The notes under the pieces were generated by a model that ran no database searches, was not told the origin of the DNA, and saw nothing but the letters and a program-made list of their open reading frames with translations. This document shows, piece by piece, positions 1 to 6,184 of a DNA stretch of 6,486 nucleotides. The stretch covers positions 1 through 6,486 of the forward strand of contig MGQT01000011.1 of assembly GCA_001797935.1 (NCBI GenBank), written 5' to 3'. The stretch's first letter is position 1. Each line of letters starts with the position of its first letter. A program made the translations under genes and the position numbers. This stretch comes from Deltaproteobacteria bacterium RBG_16_54_18. Its GTDB lineage: Bacteria; Desulfobacterota; B13-G15; RBG-16-54-18.

Positions 1-258
1 TAAGGAACGTTTCCGACGCCTCTGTCCTGCCCAAAGCAGATAAGGGCAGATACACGGAAATATGTAGCGTAACAAACATGGTGCTGCTTTTCAAGGATTT
101 TCCCTTAATGAGGAGTCGATGCCGTCAGCGCAAAATAAACCGTTTGACCATACGTGCCCATCGAGAGTTATTGACGATAGCGGGATAATGTGATAAGCTG
201 TATACAATACCAAAAAATGCATAGCAGCATAAGCCCGTTTGCAAGGAGGCCAGAGACT
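1..258. other. Upstream region without a convincing gene
   Basis: No recognisable coding sequence is seen. One + frame is open from the left edge to a TAA at 186-188 (in-frame ATGs at 78 and 108), but its translation is rich in Arg, resembles nothing I know and has no good ribosome binding site. It could be the tail of an upstream gene. A nested inverted repeat is visible at the left: TTTCCG (10-15) with CGGAAA (55-60), enclosing CTGCCC (27-32) with GGGCAG (44-49). It has no T-tract, so it is not an obvious intrinsic terminator. The best promoter-like match for the next gene is TTGACG (171-176) with GATAAG (192-197) and a TG just upstream at 189-190. The spacing is only 15, so this is weak. 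Confidence 0.4.
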
Positions 259-1287
259 ATGAGAACGAAAAAAAGGAGCAGGAAAGGCAAAAAAAACAAG
301 AAGAGTAATCCCTTGTTTATCGGGATAGTAGGCGGTCTCATTGGGGCATTTGTCGTGGGGGCGATCCTCCTGTATTTTTTTGGGCATCGAGAACAACAAA
401 TCTATCGGGCCATATCGATGACGTCCATTAATAACGCCGATAGCTTGTTGGAAAAAAATATGGTCGAGGAGGCATTAACGATATACAATGCCATTGCAAG
501 CAAGGTATCTGCAAATAGGGAGCCGGAGCTCTATGGTGCCGCCAAAAACAGCGCGGGCATCTGCTACTATAAGTTAGCACTCATCAAGAATACGGAAGGG
601 AATCTCCGTAAGGCGATCGGGGCCTTTGAAGATTCCCTGAAGGTCAGAACTCTGGAAGCATACCCGGTCGAGTATGCGATCACGCAGAACAACCTTGGTA
701 ATGCCTACCGAAGCCTTTTCGAGGCGCGCGACGACGAAGAAAACCTGACCAAGGCCTTTAATGCCTTTGGCGAGGCCGCGAAAATTTATACCCTTAAAAA
801 ATATCCTGTCGGCTATGCCGATATCCGGAACAGCCTAGGAGTTGCCTATGGTGCCCTGGCAGAGGTCCGGGATAAAGAGAAGAATCTGGGCAAGGCCGTT
901 TCGTCTTTTCAGGAAGCGCTCACCATAAGGACGGTGGCAAAGTACCCTCTTGGCTACGCTATTACGCAAAACAATCTCGGCAATGCCTACAAAGCACTGG
1001 CGCAAGTTAAGAACAAGGGAGAAAACCTCGTCAAGGCTGTTGGGGCATTTCATAATGCCTTGAAGGTCTATACGTTGAATAAATACGCCTTTGAGTATGC
1101 GGCGATTCAGCACAACGTCGGCAATACCTACCAGGCCCTCGCAGAGGTCCGGGACAAGAAGGCGAATTTGGCTCAGGCAGTCACGTTCTACCAAGAGGCC
1201 CTGAAGGTCTTCACCCTGGGCAGATATCCCGAACAATTTCGGGTCGTAACGGCGGCAATGGAGAAGGCAAAGAAGGGAATGAAGTAG
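259..1287 (+). CDS. Membrane-anchored TPR-repeat protein of unknown function
   Basis: This encodes a 342-residue protein. I chose the ATG at 259 because AAGGAGG at 243-249 lies 9 bases upstream; a longer reading from GTG at 190 has no such site. Residues 1-17 are mostly Lys, Arg and Asn, and residues 18-42 form one hydrophobic, glycine-containing helix. By the positive-inside rule the rest should face the periplasm. Residues 97-331 are five tandem 47-residue repeats with a pattern near NNLGNAY..LA..RD..NL.KA...F.EALK.YT...YP..YA..Q, a long variant of the 34-residue TPR. Residues 60-95 look like a more diverged repeat. TPR arrays usually bind other proteins, but the partner is not evident. No catalytic domain is present. 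It runs in the same direction as the trp operon but has its own ribosome binding site, and its stop lies 54 bases before the trp leader peptide. I see no terminator directly after it, so read-through would meet the trp attenuator. Confidence 0.85.
   Translation: MRTKKRSRKGKKNKKSNPLFIGIVGGLIGAFVVGAILLYFFGHREQQIYRAISMTSINNADSLLEKNMVEEALTIYNAIASKVSANREPELYGAAKNSAGICYYKLALIKNTEGNLRKAIGAFEDSLKVRTLEAYPVEYAITQNNLGNAYRSLFEARDDEENLTKAFNAFGEAAKIYTLKKYPVGYADIRNSLGVAYGALAEVRDKEKNLGKAVSSFQEALTIRTVAKYPLGYAITQNNLGNAYKALAQVKNKGENLVKAVGAFHNALKVYTLNKYAFEYAAIQHNVGNTYQALAEVRDKKANLAQAVTFYQEALKVFTLGRYPEQFRVVTAAMEKAKKGMK
547..1251 (+). repeat. Five tandem 141-bp repeats encoding TPR units
   Basis: The units start at 547, 688, 829, 970 and 1111, each exactly 141 bases (47 codons) with no insertion or deletion between them. 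They are diverged at DNA level but keep short identical stretches, for example GCAGAGGTCCGGGA in units 3 and 5 and AATGCCTAC in units 2 and 4. The exact period suggests growth by in-frame duplication followed by divergence. Confidence 0.8.
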
Positions 1288-1303
1288 GATTTCAATTTAT
1301 TTA

Positions 1304-1332
1304 TTGACAGCGATCGCGATCTCTGGTACAGA
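1304..1332 (+). promoter_or_regulatory. Candidate trp promoter with overlapping palindromes
   Basis: A perfect -35 match TTGACA (1304-1309) is followed after 17 bases by TACAGA (1327-1332), a poor -10 match helped by TG at 1324-1325 in the extended -10 position. Two palindromes lie here: GATCGCGATC (1312-1321) in the spacer, and CTCTG-GTA-CAGAG (1321-1333) across the -10, where a repressor operator would be expected. It does not resemble the CTAG-centred TrpR operator. A start near 1339 would leave almost no leader before the trpL ATG at 1342 and would exclude its ribosome binding site. So either the leader is nearly leaderless or the true promoter is elsewhere. Confidence 0.35.
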
Positions 1333-1341
1333 GGTCATAGT

Positions 1342-1410
1342 ATGGAAAAGAGGAAGATTCAAAAAAAGTATTGGTGGTGGCGTAAAGAGGAGAGGTTTAT
1401 CCACCGATAA
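1342..1410 (+). CDS. trpL: trp operon leader peptide with Trp-Trp-Trp
   Basis: This is a 22-codon reading frame, ATG at 1342 and TAA at 1408. It has three consecutive TGG codons at 1372-1380 (residues 11-13), preceded by Tyr10 and surrounded by many Lys and Arg residues. AGAGG at 1330-1334 stands 7 bases before the ATG as a ribosome binding site. Its role is to sense charged tRNA-Trp. When this tRNA is scarce the ribosome stalls at 1372-1380, about 10 bases before segment 2 (1391-1404), leaving it free to pair with segment 3. When translation finishes, the ribosome at the TAA covers segment 2 and the terminator forms. This is the established logic of the enterobacterial trp leader, applied here from the sequence. 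Position just before trpE, Trp codon run and hairpin geometry all agree. Gene finders normally miss an ORF this short. Confidence 0.9.
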   Translation: MEKRKIQKKYWWWRKEERFIHR

Positions 1411-1447
1411 CTCCCTTGCAATAAAGAAAAAGCCGTGGATGACCTCT
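1369..1447 (+). promoter_or_regulatory. trp attenuator: alternative 1:2 and 2:3 hairpins
   Basis: Segment 1 is TATTGGTGG (1369-1377), containing Trp codon bases. It can pair over 9 positions, one a G-U, with segment 2 CCACCGATA (1401-1409). Segment 2 can instead pair with segment 3 to form the antiterminator: 1399-1404 ATCCAC with 1435-1440 GTGGAT, and 1391-1396 AGAGGT with 1442-1447 ACCTCT. These are two perfect 6-bp helices separated by TT opposite one G. Segment 3 is also the 5' arm of the first terminator, so 2:3 and 3:4 exclude each other. The trpL stop codon lies inside segment 2, as needed for the finished ribosome to mask it. Confidence 0.85.
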
Positions 1448-1469
1448 TAAAGGGCTCCACGGCTTTTTT
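1426..1469 (+). terminator. Attenuator terminator 1 (segments 3:4)
   Basis: The core is GCCGTGGA (1432-1439) with TCCACGGC (1456-1463), 8 perfect pairs, extended by A1427-A1431 with T1464-T1468. A smaller helix CCT/AGG (1443-1445 with 1451-1453) closes the inner part. The stem ends in six Ts (1464-1469). It lies downstream of the trpL stop and upstream of trpE, the expected place for an attenuator terminator. The A-tract before the stem means it could also work in the opposite direction. Confidence 0.93.
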
Positions 1470-1480
1470 GTTTAAAGAAT

Positions 1481-1513
1481 AAAAAGGCCGTGATGAAACC
1501 AACGGCCTTTTTT
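1481..1513 (+). terminator. Second tandem terminator (segments 5:6) before trpE
   Basis: AAAAAGGCCGT (1481-1491) pairs perfectly over 11 positions with ACGGCCTTTTT (1502-1512), with a 10-base loop and a run of six Ts at 1508-1513. It lies 11 bases after the first terminator and 41 bases before trpE. Unless it is itself controlled it would block trpE constantly. Its 5' arm can pair with the 3' arm of terminator 1: CACGGC 1458-1463 with GCCGTG 1487-1492, and T1464-T1468 with A1481-A1485, G1486 bulged. This gives a way to disarm it when segment 4 is free. Confidence 0.9.
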
Positions 1514-1532
1514 ATTGCTTCTTTTTTATCTC

Positions 1533-1550
1533 ATCGTGTGGAGGCACGGT
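1533..1550 (+). promoter_or_regulatory. Small hairpin presenting the trpE ribosome binding site
   Basis: ATCGTG (1533-1538) can pair with CACGGT (1545-1550), 6 positions with one G-U, leaving TGGAGG (1539-1544) as the loop. That loop is the trpE Shine-Dalgarno sequence, 10 bases before the ATG at 1555. It could keep the site exposed or modulate initiation, but such a short stem may also be chance. Confidence 0.35.
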
Positions 1551-1554
1551 AACG

Positions 1555-3048
1555 ATGTATTATCCGGCATTTGAGCGATTTACAAAATTGTCGCGAGACG
1601 GGAATCTCATCCCCATTTACCGGGAGATACTCGCGGACACGGAAACCCCGGTCTCGGCCCTCATGAAGCTGTATCCCAAATCTCACGTCTTTCTGCTGGA
1701 GAGCGTGGAGGGGGGTGAAAAATGGGGGAGGTACACTTTTTTGGGGGCCGACCCCCATTGCATCTTCACCGTGAGAGGCGATGAAGTCATCATCCAAGAG
1801 CGGGGAGAGGTCCGAACGCAAAAACACGGGGGCGATCCTTTGAACATACTCAGGGACCTCTTGTACCGTTACCGTCCCGTCCCCATAGCCGGGCTTCCGC
1901 GATTTTACGGCGGGGCCGTCGGATACCTTGGGTACGACATGGTCCGCTATTTTGAGCAAATCCCGGCCAATGCACCTCAAGACCTCACTACCGATGATGC
2001 AACCTTTCTCATTACCGATACCCTGATGATCTTCGACAATGTGCGGCATACCATCAAGATGGTGGCCTGCGCCTTGACCGGGGACAGTGATGACCTGCGC
2101 GCCGTGTATGATGCGGCAATCGTAAAGATCGAAAAGATGATCGATCTCGTCAGAGCCCCCGTGCCGGCGCGGGATCTGCCGGGAGGGAGAGGGGGTAACG
2201 ATTCCTCTCGATCCAATATGACGCCGGATGCGTTCAAGGCCATGGTGCAGCGTGCCAAAGAGTATATCGTGGCCGGTGATGTCATTCAGGTGGTCCTCTC
2301 CCAGCGATTTCAGCAGGAGCGCTACGCGGATCCCATTGATCTCTATCGCGCCCTGAGATATATCAATCCGTCTCCGTATCTCTTTTTCCTGAAGCTCGAA
2401 GGGCTCATCCTTGTCGGCTCCTCTCCTGAGGTCACGGTACGCCTGGAAGAGGGTATCGCGGAACTGCACCCCATTGCCGGTACGAAGAAACGGGGCGCAG
2501 ATGAACAGGAGGACAGGCAATTGTCCGACGAACTCCTGCAGGACCCCAAAGAACGGGCAGAGCATGTCATGCTCGTCGATCTGGGGAGAAATGACCTGGG
2601 GAGGGTCGCGCGCATCGGCAGCGTCCAGGTCAGCCAATTTATGGCGGTGGAGCGGTACTCCCACGTCATGCACCTCGTCTCCCATGTCCAGGCACAACTT
2701 ACCGATGGCAAAGATGCGTTTGATGTGCTCAAGGCTACCTTTCCCGCAGGCACCCTGACCGGCGCGCCGAAGATCAGGGCGATGGAGATCATCGATGAAC
2801 TCGAGCCGTCTCGACGGGGACCGTATGGGGGGGCAGTCGGATACTTCAGCTACACGGGGAACATGGATTTCTGCATAACTATTCGGACGATGGTATTGGT
2901 TGACGGCAAGATCTTCATCCAGGCCGGTGCAGGGATTGTAGCAGATTCCAACCCCGAGGCGGAGTATCAGGAGACCGTCAACAAGGCGCGGGGGATGATG
3001 AAGGCCATCGAGATGGTCTCTGCAGGGTTGGACATAATCCAGAAATAA
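1555..3048 (+). CDS. trpE: Anthranilate synthase component I
   Basis: A 497-residue protein, normal length for TrpE, converting chorismate to anthranilate with ammonia supplied by TrpG, in the cytoplasm. The N-terminal regulatory domain carries LLES (47-50), and NPSPYLFF lies at 271-278; in studied TrpE proteins both contribute to the tryptophan feedback site, so this enzyme is probably feedback-inhibited. The chorismate-binding domain shows AGTKKRG (308-314), EHVMLVDLGRND (336-347) with H337 at the place of the catalytic His, TGAPKIRAME near 402-411, and AGAGIVADSNPE (457-468) followed by the acidic E470/E473 region near the Mg site. The start is supported by GGAGG (1540-1544) and a typical TrpE N-terminus. 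It is the first structural gene after the attenuator, 22 bases before trpG. Related PabB and isochorismate synthases are less likely given LLES and the operon. Confidence 0.97.
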   Translation: MYYPAFERFTKLSRDGNLIPIYREILADTETPVSALMKLYPKSHVFLLESVEGGEKWGRYTFLGADPHCIFTVRGDEVIIQERGEVRTQKHGGDPLNILRDLLYRYRPVPIAGLPRFYGGAVGYLGYDMVRYFEQIPANAPQDLTTDDATFLITDTLMIFDNVRHTIKMVACALTGDSDDLRAVYDAAIVKIEKMIDLVRAPVPARDLPGGRGGNDSSRSNMTPDAFKAMVQRAKEYIVAGDVIQVVLSQRFQQERYADPIDLYRALRYINPSPYLFFLKLEGLILVGSSPEVTVRLEEGIAELHPIAGTKKRGADEQEDRQLSDELLQDPKERAEHVMLVDLGRNDLGRVARIGSVQVSQFMAVERYSHVMHLVSHVQAQLTDGKDAFDVLKATFPAGTLTGAPKIRAMEIIDELEPSRRGPYGGAVGYFSYTGNMDFCITIRTMVLVDGKIFIQAGAGIVADSNPEAEYQETVNKARGMMKAIEMVSAGLDIIQK

Positions 3049-3070
3049 TGGGTAAGAAAGGAATACGGTT

Positions 3071-3646
3071 ATGCTCTTGATGATCGACAATTACGATTCC
3101 TTTACCTATAACCTGGTACAGTATCTCGGCCAGTTGGGGGCGGATGTCGTGGTCCATCGCAATGACAAGATCTCCCTTGATGAAATCCGGGCTATGAAAC
3201 CACAAGGTATCATTCTTTCTCCCGGCCCCTGTACCCCGAAGGAAGCAGGGATTTGCGTCGAAGTAATTAAGCAATTCTACGCCACGCTCCCCCTTTTGGG
3301 TGTCTGTCTCGGGCACCAGGCCATCGGCTATGCCTTCGGCGCCGAGGTGGTGAGGGCCGAACGGATCATGCACGGCAAGACCTCCCAGATCATCAACGAT
3401 GGTCGGACGATCTTTCAGGGACTTCCTAATCCCTTCGTCGGCGGGCGCTATCATTCGTTGATCATCGCGCGCAAATCCCTCCCCGACTGCTTCGAGATCA
3501 GCGCCGAGACCGAGGAGGGAGAGATCATGGGTATCAGGCATAAGGACTATCCCTTAGAGGGCATTCAGTTCCACCCGGAATCGATCCTCACGCCGAACGG
3601 CAAGAGGGTTCTAAAAAATTTTCTCAAGCTGGTCAACAAAAGATAA
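3071..3646 (+). CDS. trpG: Anthranilate synthase component II, glutamine amidotransferase
   Basis: A 191-residue class I glutamine amidotransferase, the usual size of a free-standing TrpG. It hydrolyses glutamine and passes ammonia to TrpE. It begins with the family signature MIDNYDSFTYNL (4-15). PGP (51-53) marks the oxyanion loop, the nucleophile is C79 in GVCLGHQ (77-83), and H168 and E170 in FHPES complete the triad. HGKTS is also typical of TrpG/PabA. It is not fused to TrpE or to TrpD, unlike in some bacteria. A GAAAGGA-type ribosome binding site precedes the ATG, and the gap after trpE is 22 bases. TrpG and PabA are hard to tell apart, and one protein may serve both anthranilate and aminobenzoate synthesis; the operon position supports TrpG. 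Confidence 0.96.
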   Translation: MLLMIDNYDSFTYNLVQYLGQLGADVVVHRNDKISLDEIRAMKPQGIILSPGPCTPKEAGICVEVIKQFYATLPLLGVCLGHQAIGYAFGAEVVRAERIMHGKTSQIINDGRTIFQGLPNPFVGGRYHSLIIARKSLPDCFEISAETEEGEIMGIRHKDYPLEGIQFHPESILTPNGKRVLKNFLKLVNKR

Positions 3647-3672
3647 GGGGCCGAGAGAAAGGAGATTGCGTT

Positions 3673-4683
3673 ATGATCAAGGAGGCCATTGCAAAAATAG
3701 TCCTCAGAGAAAATCTCGGAGAGACGGAGATGATGCAGGCCATGGATGAGGTCATGGGGGGTAAGGCGACGCCTGCTCAGATCGCCGCTTTTATTACTGC
3801 CCTCAGAATGAAGGGGGAGACGGTAGATGAGGTCACGGGGGCCGCGCGTATCATGAGGCAGAAGGCGACGAGGATCGACGCGCGCACAGGGACGATCGTG
3901 GACACCTGCGGGACCGGCGGCGACGGGATGAATACCTTCAACATCTCCACGACGACGGCCTTTGTGGTGGCGGCAGCGGGCGTCACCGTGGCGAAACACG
4001 GCAACCGCGCCGTCTCCAGCGGTTGCGGCAGCGCCGACTGCCTGGAAGCCTTAGGGGTAAATATCGGCGCCGGGCCGGAGGTCATCGAGGAGTGCGTGCA
4101 GCAGATCGGCATCGGTTTCCTCTTCGCCCCCAAGCTCCACGGCGCCATGAAATACGCCATTGAGCCGCGCCGCGAGATCGGCGTGAGGACTATCTTTAAT
4201 ATGTTGGGTCCCTTGACAAACCCGGCAGGCGCCACGGCCCAGTTGATCGGCGTCTACGATCCTCAGCTCACGGAGATGTTTGCCGGCGTCCTGAAGAACC
4301 TGGGGACAAAGAGGGCCTTTGTCGTCCACGGCTCGGACGGACTCGATGAGGCCACGGTAACGGGTGAGACGCGTGTCTCCGAGCTCAACAACGGCATCAT
4401 CACCACGTACAATATCAATCCGATAGATATCTTCGGCGAGACCTACAAGGGTGCGGAACTTGTCGGTGGGGACGCCTCGCTAAACGCGCAGATTACCAAA
4501 GATGTCCTGAGCGGCAAGGATGGGGCCTGTCGCAAGATCGTCCTGCTCAACGCCGCCCTGGCCTTGATGGCAGCAAACAAGGCCGCACAACTCAAAGAAG
4601 GCGTTGCCCTGGCCCAGGAGTGTATTGACAACGGGGAGGCCATCAAGAAGTTGCAGGCCCTGATCGAATTGAGCAACAGCTAA
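3673..4683 (+). CDS. trpD: Anthranilate phosphoribosyltransferase
   Basis: A 336-residue protein, standard for free-standing TrpD. It joins anthranilate and phosphoribosyl pyrophosphate to give phosphoribosyl-anthranilate. The helical N-terminal domain is followed by the phosphoribosyl-binding GTGGDG (80-85), KHGNRAVSSGCGSAD (108-122), and the Mg-binding D225-E226 in GSDGLDEATVTGE. NMLGPLTNPA is also conserved in the family. AAAGGAG at 3658-3664 lies 8 bases before the ATG, and the gap after trpG is 26 bases. No residue that I would expect appears missing. Thymidine phosphorylase-like relatives share the fold but not this motif set. Confidence 0.97.
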   Translation: MIKEAIAKIVLRENLGETEMMQAMDEVMGGKATPAQIAAFITALRMKGETVDEVTGAARIMRQKATRIDARTGTIVDTCGTGGDGMNTFNISTTTAFVVAAAGVTVAKHGNRAVSSGCGSADCLEALGVNIGAGPEVIEECVQQIGIGFLFAPKLHGAMKYAIEPRREIGVRTIFNMLGPLTNPAGATAQLIGVYDPQLTEMFAGVLKNLGTKRAFVVHGSDGLDEATVTGETRVSELNNGIITTYNINPIDIFGETYKGAELVGGDASLNAQITKDVLSGKDGACRKIVLLNAALALMAANKAAQLKEGVALAQECIDNGEAIKKLQALIELSNS

Positions 4684-4691
4684 GGAGCGTA

Positions 4692-5477
4692 ATGATACTG
4701 GATCGCATCGTAGCGGTGAAACGCGAGGAGGTCGCCTCCCTTAAGGAGGTAAGGCCCCTGCCTCAATTGCAGGAGGCCATAGAGGGGCTTCCGCCTACCC
4801 GTGATTTCAGACGAGCGATCAACGGCAAGCCTTGTGCCATCATTGCCGAGGTCAAGAGAAGTTCACCATCTAAAGGAAGGATCAGGGAAGATTTCGATGC
4901 TGTCAAGATAGCCGCTATCTATCAGGCGTACGGGGCGCAGGCGATCTCGGTCTTGACCGATGAGCAATTCTTCGAGGGAAAAGGAGAGTACCTGGCGGAG
5001 ATTAAAAAGACCGTTGCCCTCCCCCTGCTGAGAAAAGATTTTGTCATCGATGCATATCAGCTCTACGAAACAAGGGTCCTCGGAGCGGATGCCGTGCTAT
5101 TAATTGCAGCGATTCTTTCAAAGGGGCAATTACAAGAGTACATACAGCTTGCAGGACACCTGGGGCTTACCTCGCTGGTCGAGGTCCATACCGACGCGGA
5201 ACTGGCAACGGCGCTGGCCGTAGGCGCGGCGGTCATCGGCATCAACAACCGCAATTTGCAGACCTTTACCACAGACCTGGCAACGACGCTCGCACTTGCC
5301 CCTTTGATCCCCAGCGGTAAGATCGTCGTCACAGAAAGCGGCATCAACACGAGGGGAGACATAGAACGTTTGCTCGCAGCAGGAGTCCATTGTTTCTTGA
5401 TCGGCGAGGCACTCATGCGGGCAGCGGATATCGGGGAAAAGCTTGCAGAACTCTTGGGAGGAGATGCTCGGGAATGA
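4692..5477 (+). CDS. trpC: Indole-3-glycerol phosphate synthase
   Basis: A 261-residue single-domain TIM barrel, not fused to TrpF as in Escherichia coli. It closes the indole ring of CdRP with loss of CO2 and water. Expected catalytic residues are present: E53 and K55 in AEVKRSSPSKG, K115 in LLRKDFVID, E164 in SLVEVHTD, N185 and R187 in GINNRN, and E215-S216 in VTESGI. LIGEALMRA marks the C-terminal phosphate-binding region. The start fits the family N-terminus MILDRIVAVKREEV. The ribosome binding site AAGGAG (4682-4687) overlaps the trpD stop codon and sits only 4 bases from the ATG, so translation is probably coupled to trpD. Confidence 0.97.
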   Translation: MILDRIVAVKREEVASLKEVRPLPQLQEAIEGLPPTRDFRRAINGKPCAIIAEVKRSSPSKGRIREDFDAVKIAAIYQAYGAQAISVLTDEQFFEGKGEYLAEIKKTVALPLLRKDFVIDAYQLYETRVLGADAVLLIAAILSKGQLQEYIQLAGHLGLTSLVEVHTDAELATALAVGAAVIGINNRNLQTFTTDLATTLALAPLIPSGKIVVTESGINTRGDIERLLAAGVHCFLIGEALMRAADIGEKLAELLGGDARE

Positions 5478-6118
5478 CGCAGATAAAGATCTGCGGGATA
5501 ACGAATAGCAAGGACGCCTCCGTGGTAGCAGGCTGCGGGGCCGATGCCGTCGGCTTTATTTTCCATCCACGCAGTTCCCGATACGTAGCGCCGGAGGTTG
5601 TCAAAGATATCATAAAAGAACTGCCGGAGGATATTACTACGGTCGGCGTCTTCGTGAACCTGGACGTCAAAGAGGTCAAGGAGACCGTTGCCTTCTGCGG
5701 TCTGAACATGGTCCAGCTGCACGGACAGGAATCCCCTGCCTTTTGCCGCGAGTTTCCACGCTCCCAGGTAATCAAGGCCTTCGCGCCGCGAAACGAGGAT
5801 GATCTGGCGCAGTTGCGCCACTATGCCGTAAAGGCCATCTTGATTGATGCCTACGATCCTATGCTTCACGGCGGCACCGGCGAAAAGGCGAATTGGAAAA
5901 TGGCCGTCAAGGTCAAAGAAACACACCCCCTGATCCTCGCCGGCGGGTTGTCGCTGGCGAATATCCCGGAGGCCATTACTGCCGTCTCCCCTGATGCCGT
6001 GGACATCAACAGCGGTGTGGAGATCGCACCGGGACGTAAGGATCACGCAAAGATCAAGCAGATCATCGAGCTGGTGCATTCCCTGGGGGAAAATAAGGTA
6101 GAGATATTTGGCAGGTAA
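5474..6118 (+). CDS. trpF: Phosphoribosylanthranilate isomerase
   Basis: A 214-residue TIM barrel that carries out the Amadori rearrangement of phosphoribosyl-anthranilate to CdRP. The start at 5474 places the catalytic Cys at residue 7 in KICGITN, exactly the expected spot, with D125 in LIDAYD as the general acid. Also present are DAVGFIFHPRSSRY, VGVFVN, VQLHGQE, GGTGEKANW, LAGGL and DINSGVE. The ATG overlaps the trpC stop in ATGA (5474-5477), with GGGAGGAG at 5456-5463, so the two are probably translationally coupled. An earlier in-frame TTG at 5390 lies deep inside trpC and is not credible. The next gene is 151 bases away, the only large gap in the operon. Confidence 0.97.
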   Translation: MTQIKICGITNSKDASVVAGCGADAVGFIFHPRSSRYVAPEVVKDIIKELPEDITTVGVFVNLDVKEVKETVAFCGLNMVQLHGQESPAFCREFPRSQVIKAFAPRNEDDLAQLRHYAVKAILIDAYDPMLHGGTGEKANWKMAVKVKETHPLILAGGLSLANIPEAITAVSPDAVDINSGVEIAPGRKDHAKIKQIIELVHSLGENKVEIFGR

Positions 6119-6184
6119 TTACGCATGATTGGCATACTTTCTTCACATCTCGCCCTGCTTGACATGGCGGAAAAATCATTTCTT

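Noticed and set aside
3..188. Open frame from the left edge to TAA at 186-188 as a gene remnant
   Set aside because: Only 61 codons, no recognisable motif and no codon pattern like the neighbouring genes; it cannot be told from chance.
190..258. GTG start giving a longer TPR protein
   Set aside because: The added 23 residues put polar sequence before the basic tail and lack a ribosome binding site; the ATG at 259 has a strong one at the right distance.
1310..1333. TrpR operator overlapping the trp promoter
   Set aside because: Palindromes are present, but none has the CTAG-centred pattern of known TrpR sites, so naming TrpR is not justified.
1531..3090. 519-residue open frame on the minus strand opposite trpE
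   Set aside because: It is antisense to an unmistakable trpE along its whole length, has no recognisable motif, and its translation (rich in His, Asp, Arg) is typical of an antisense shadow of codon-biased DNA.
5390..5473. TTG start extending TrpF by 28 residues
   Set aside because: It overlaps trpC far upstream, whereas the ATG at 5474 puts the catalytic Cys at position 7 and forms a normal ATGA overlap.
5063..6079. 338-residue open frame on the minus strand across trpC and trpF
   Set aside because: It spans two well-supported genes and their junction in antisense, with no family resemblance.
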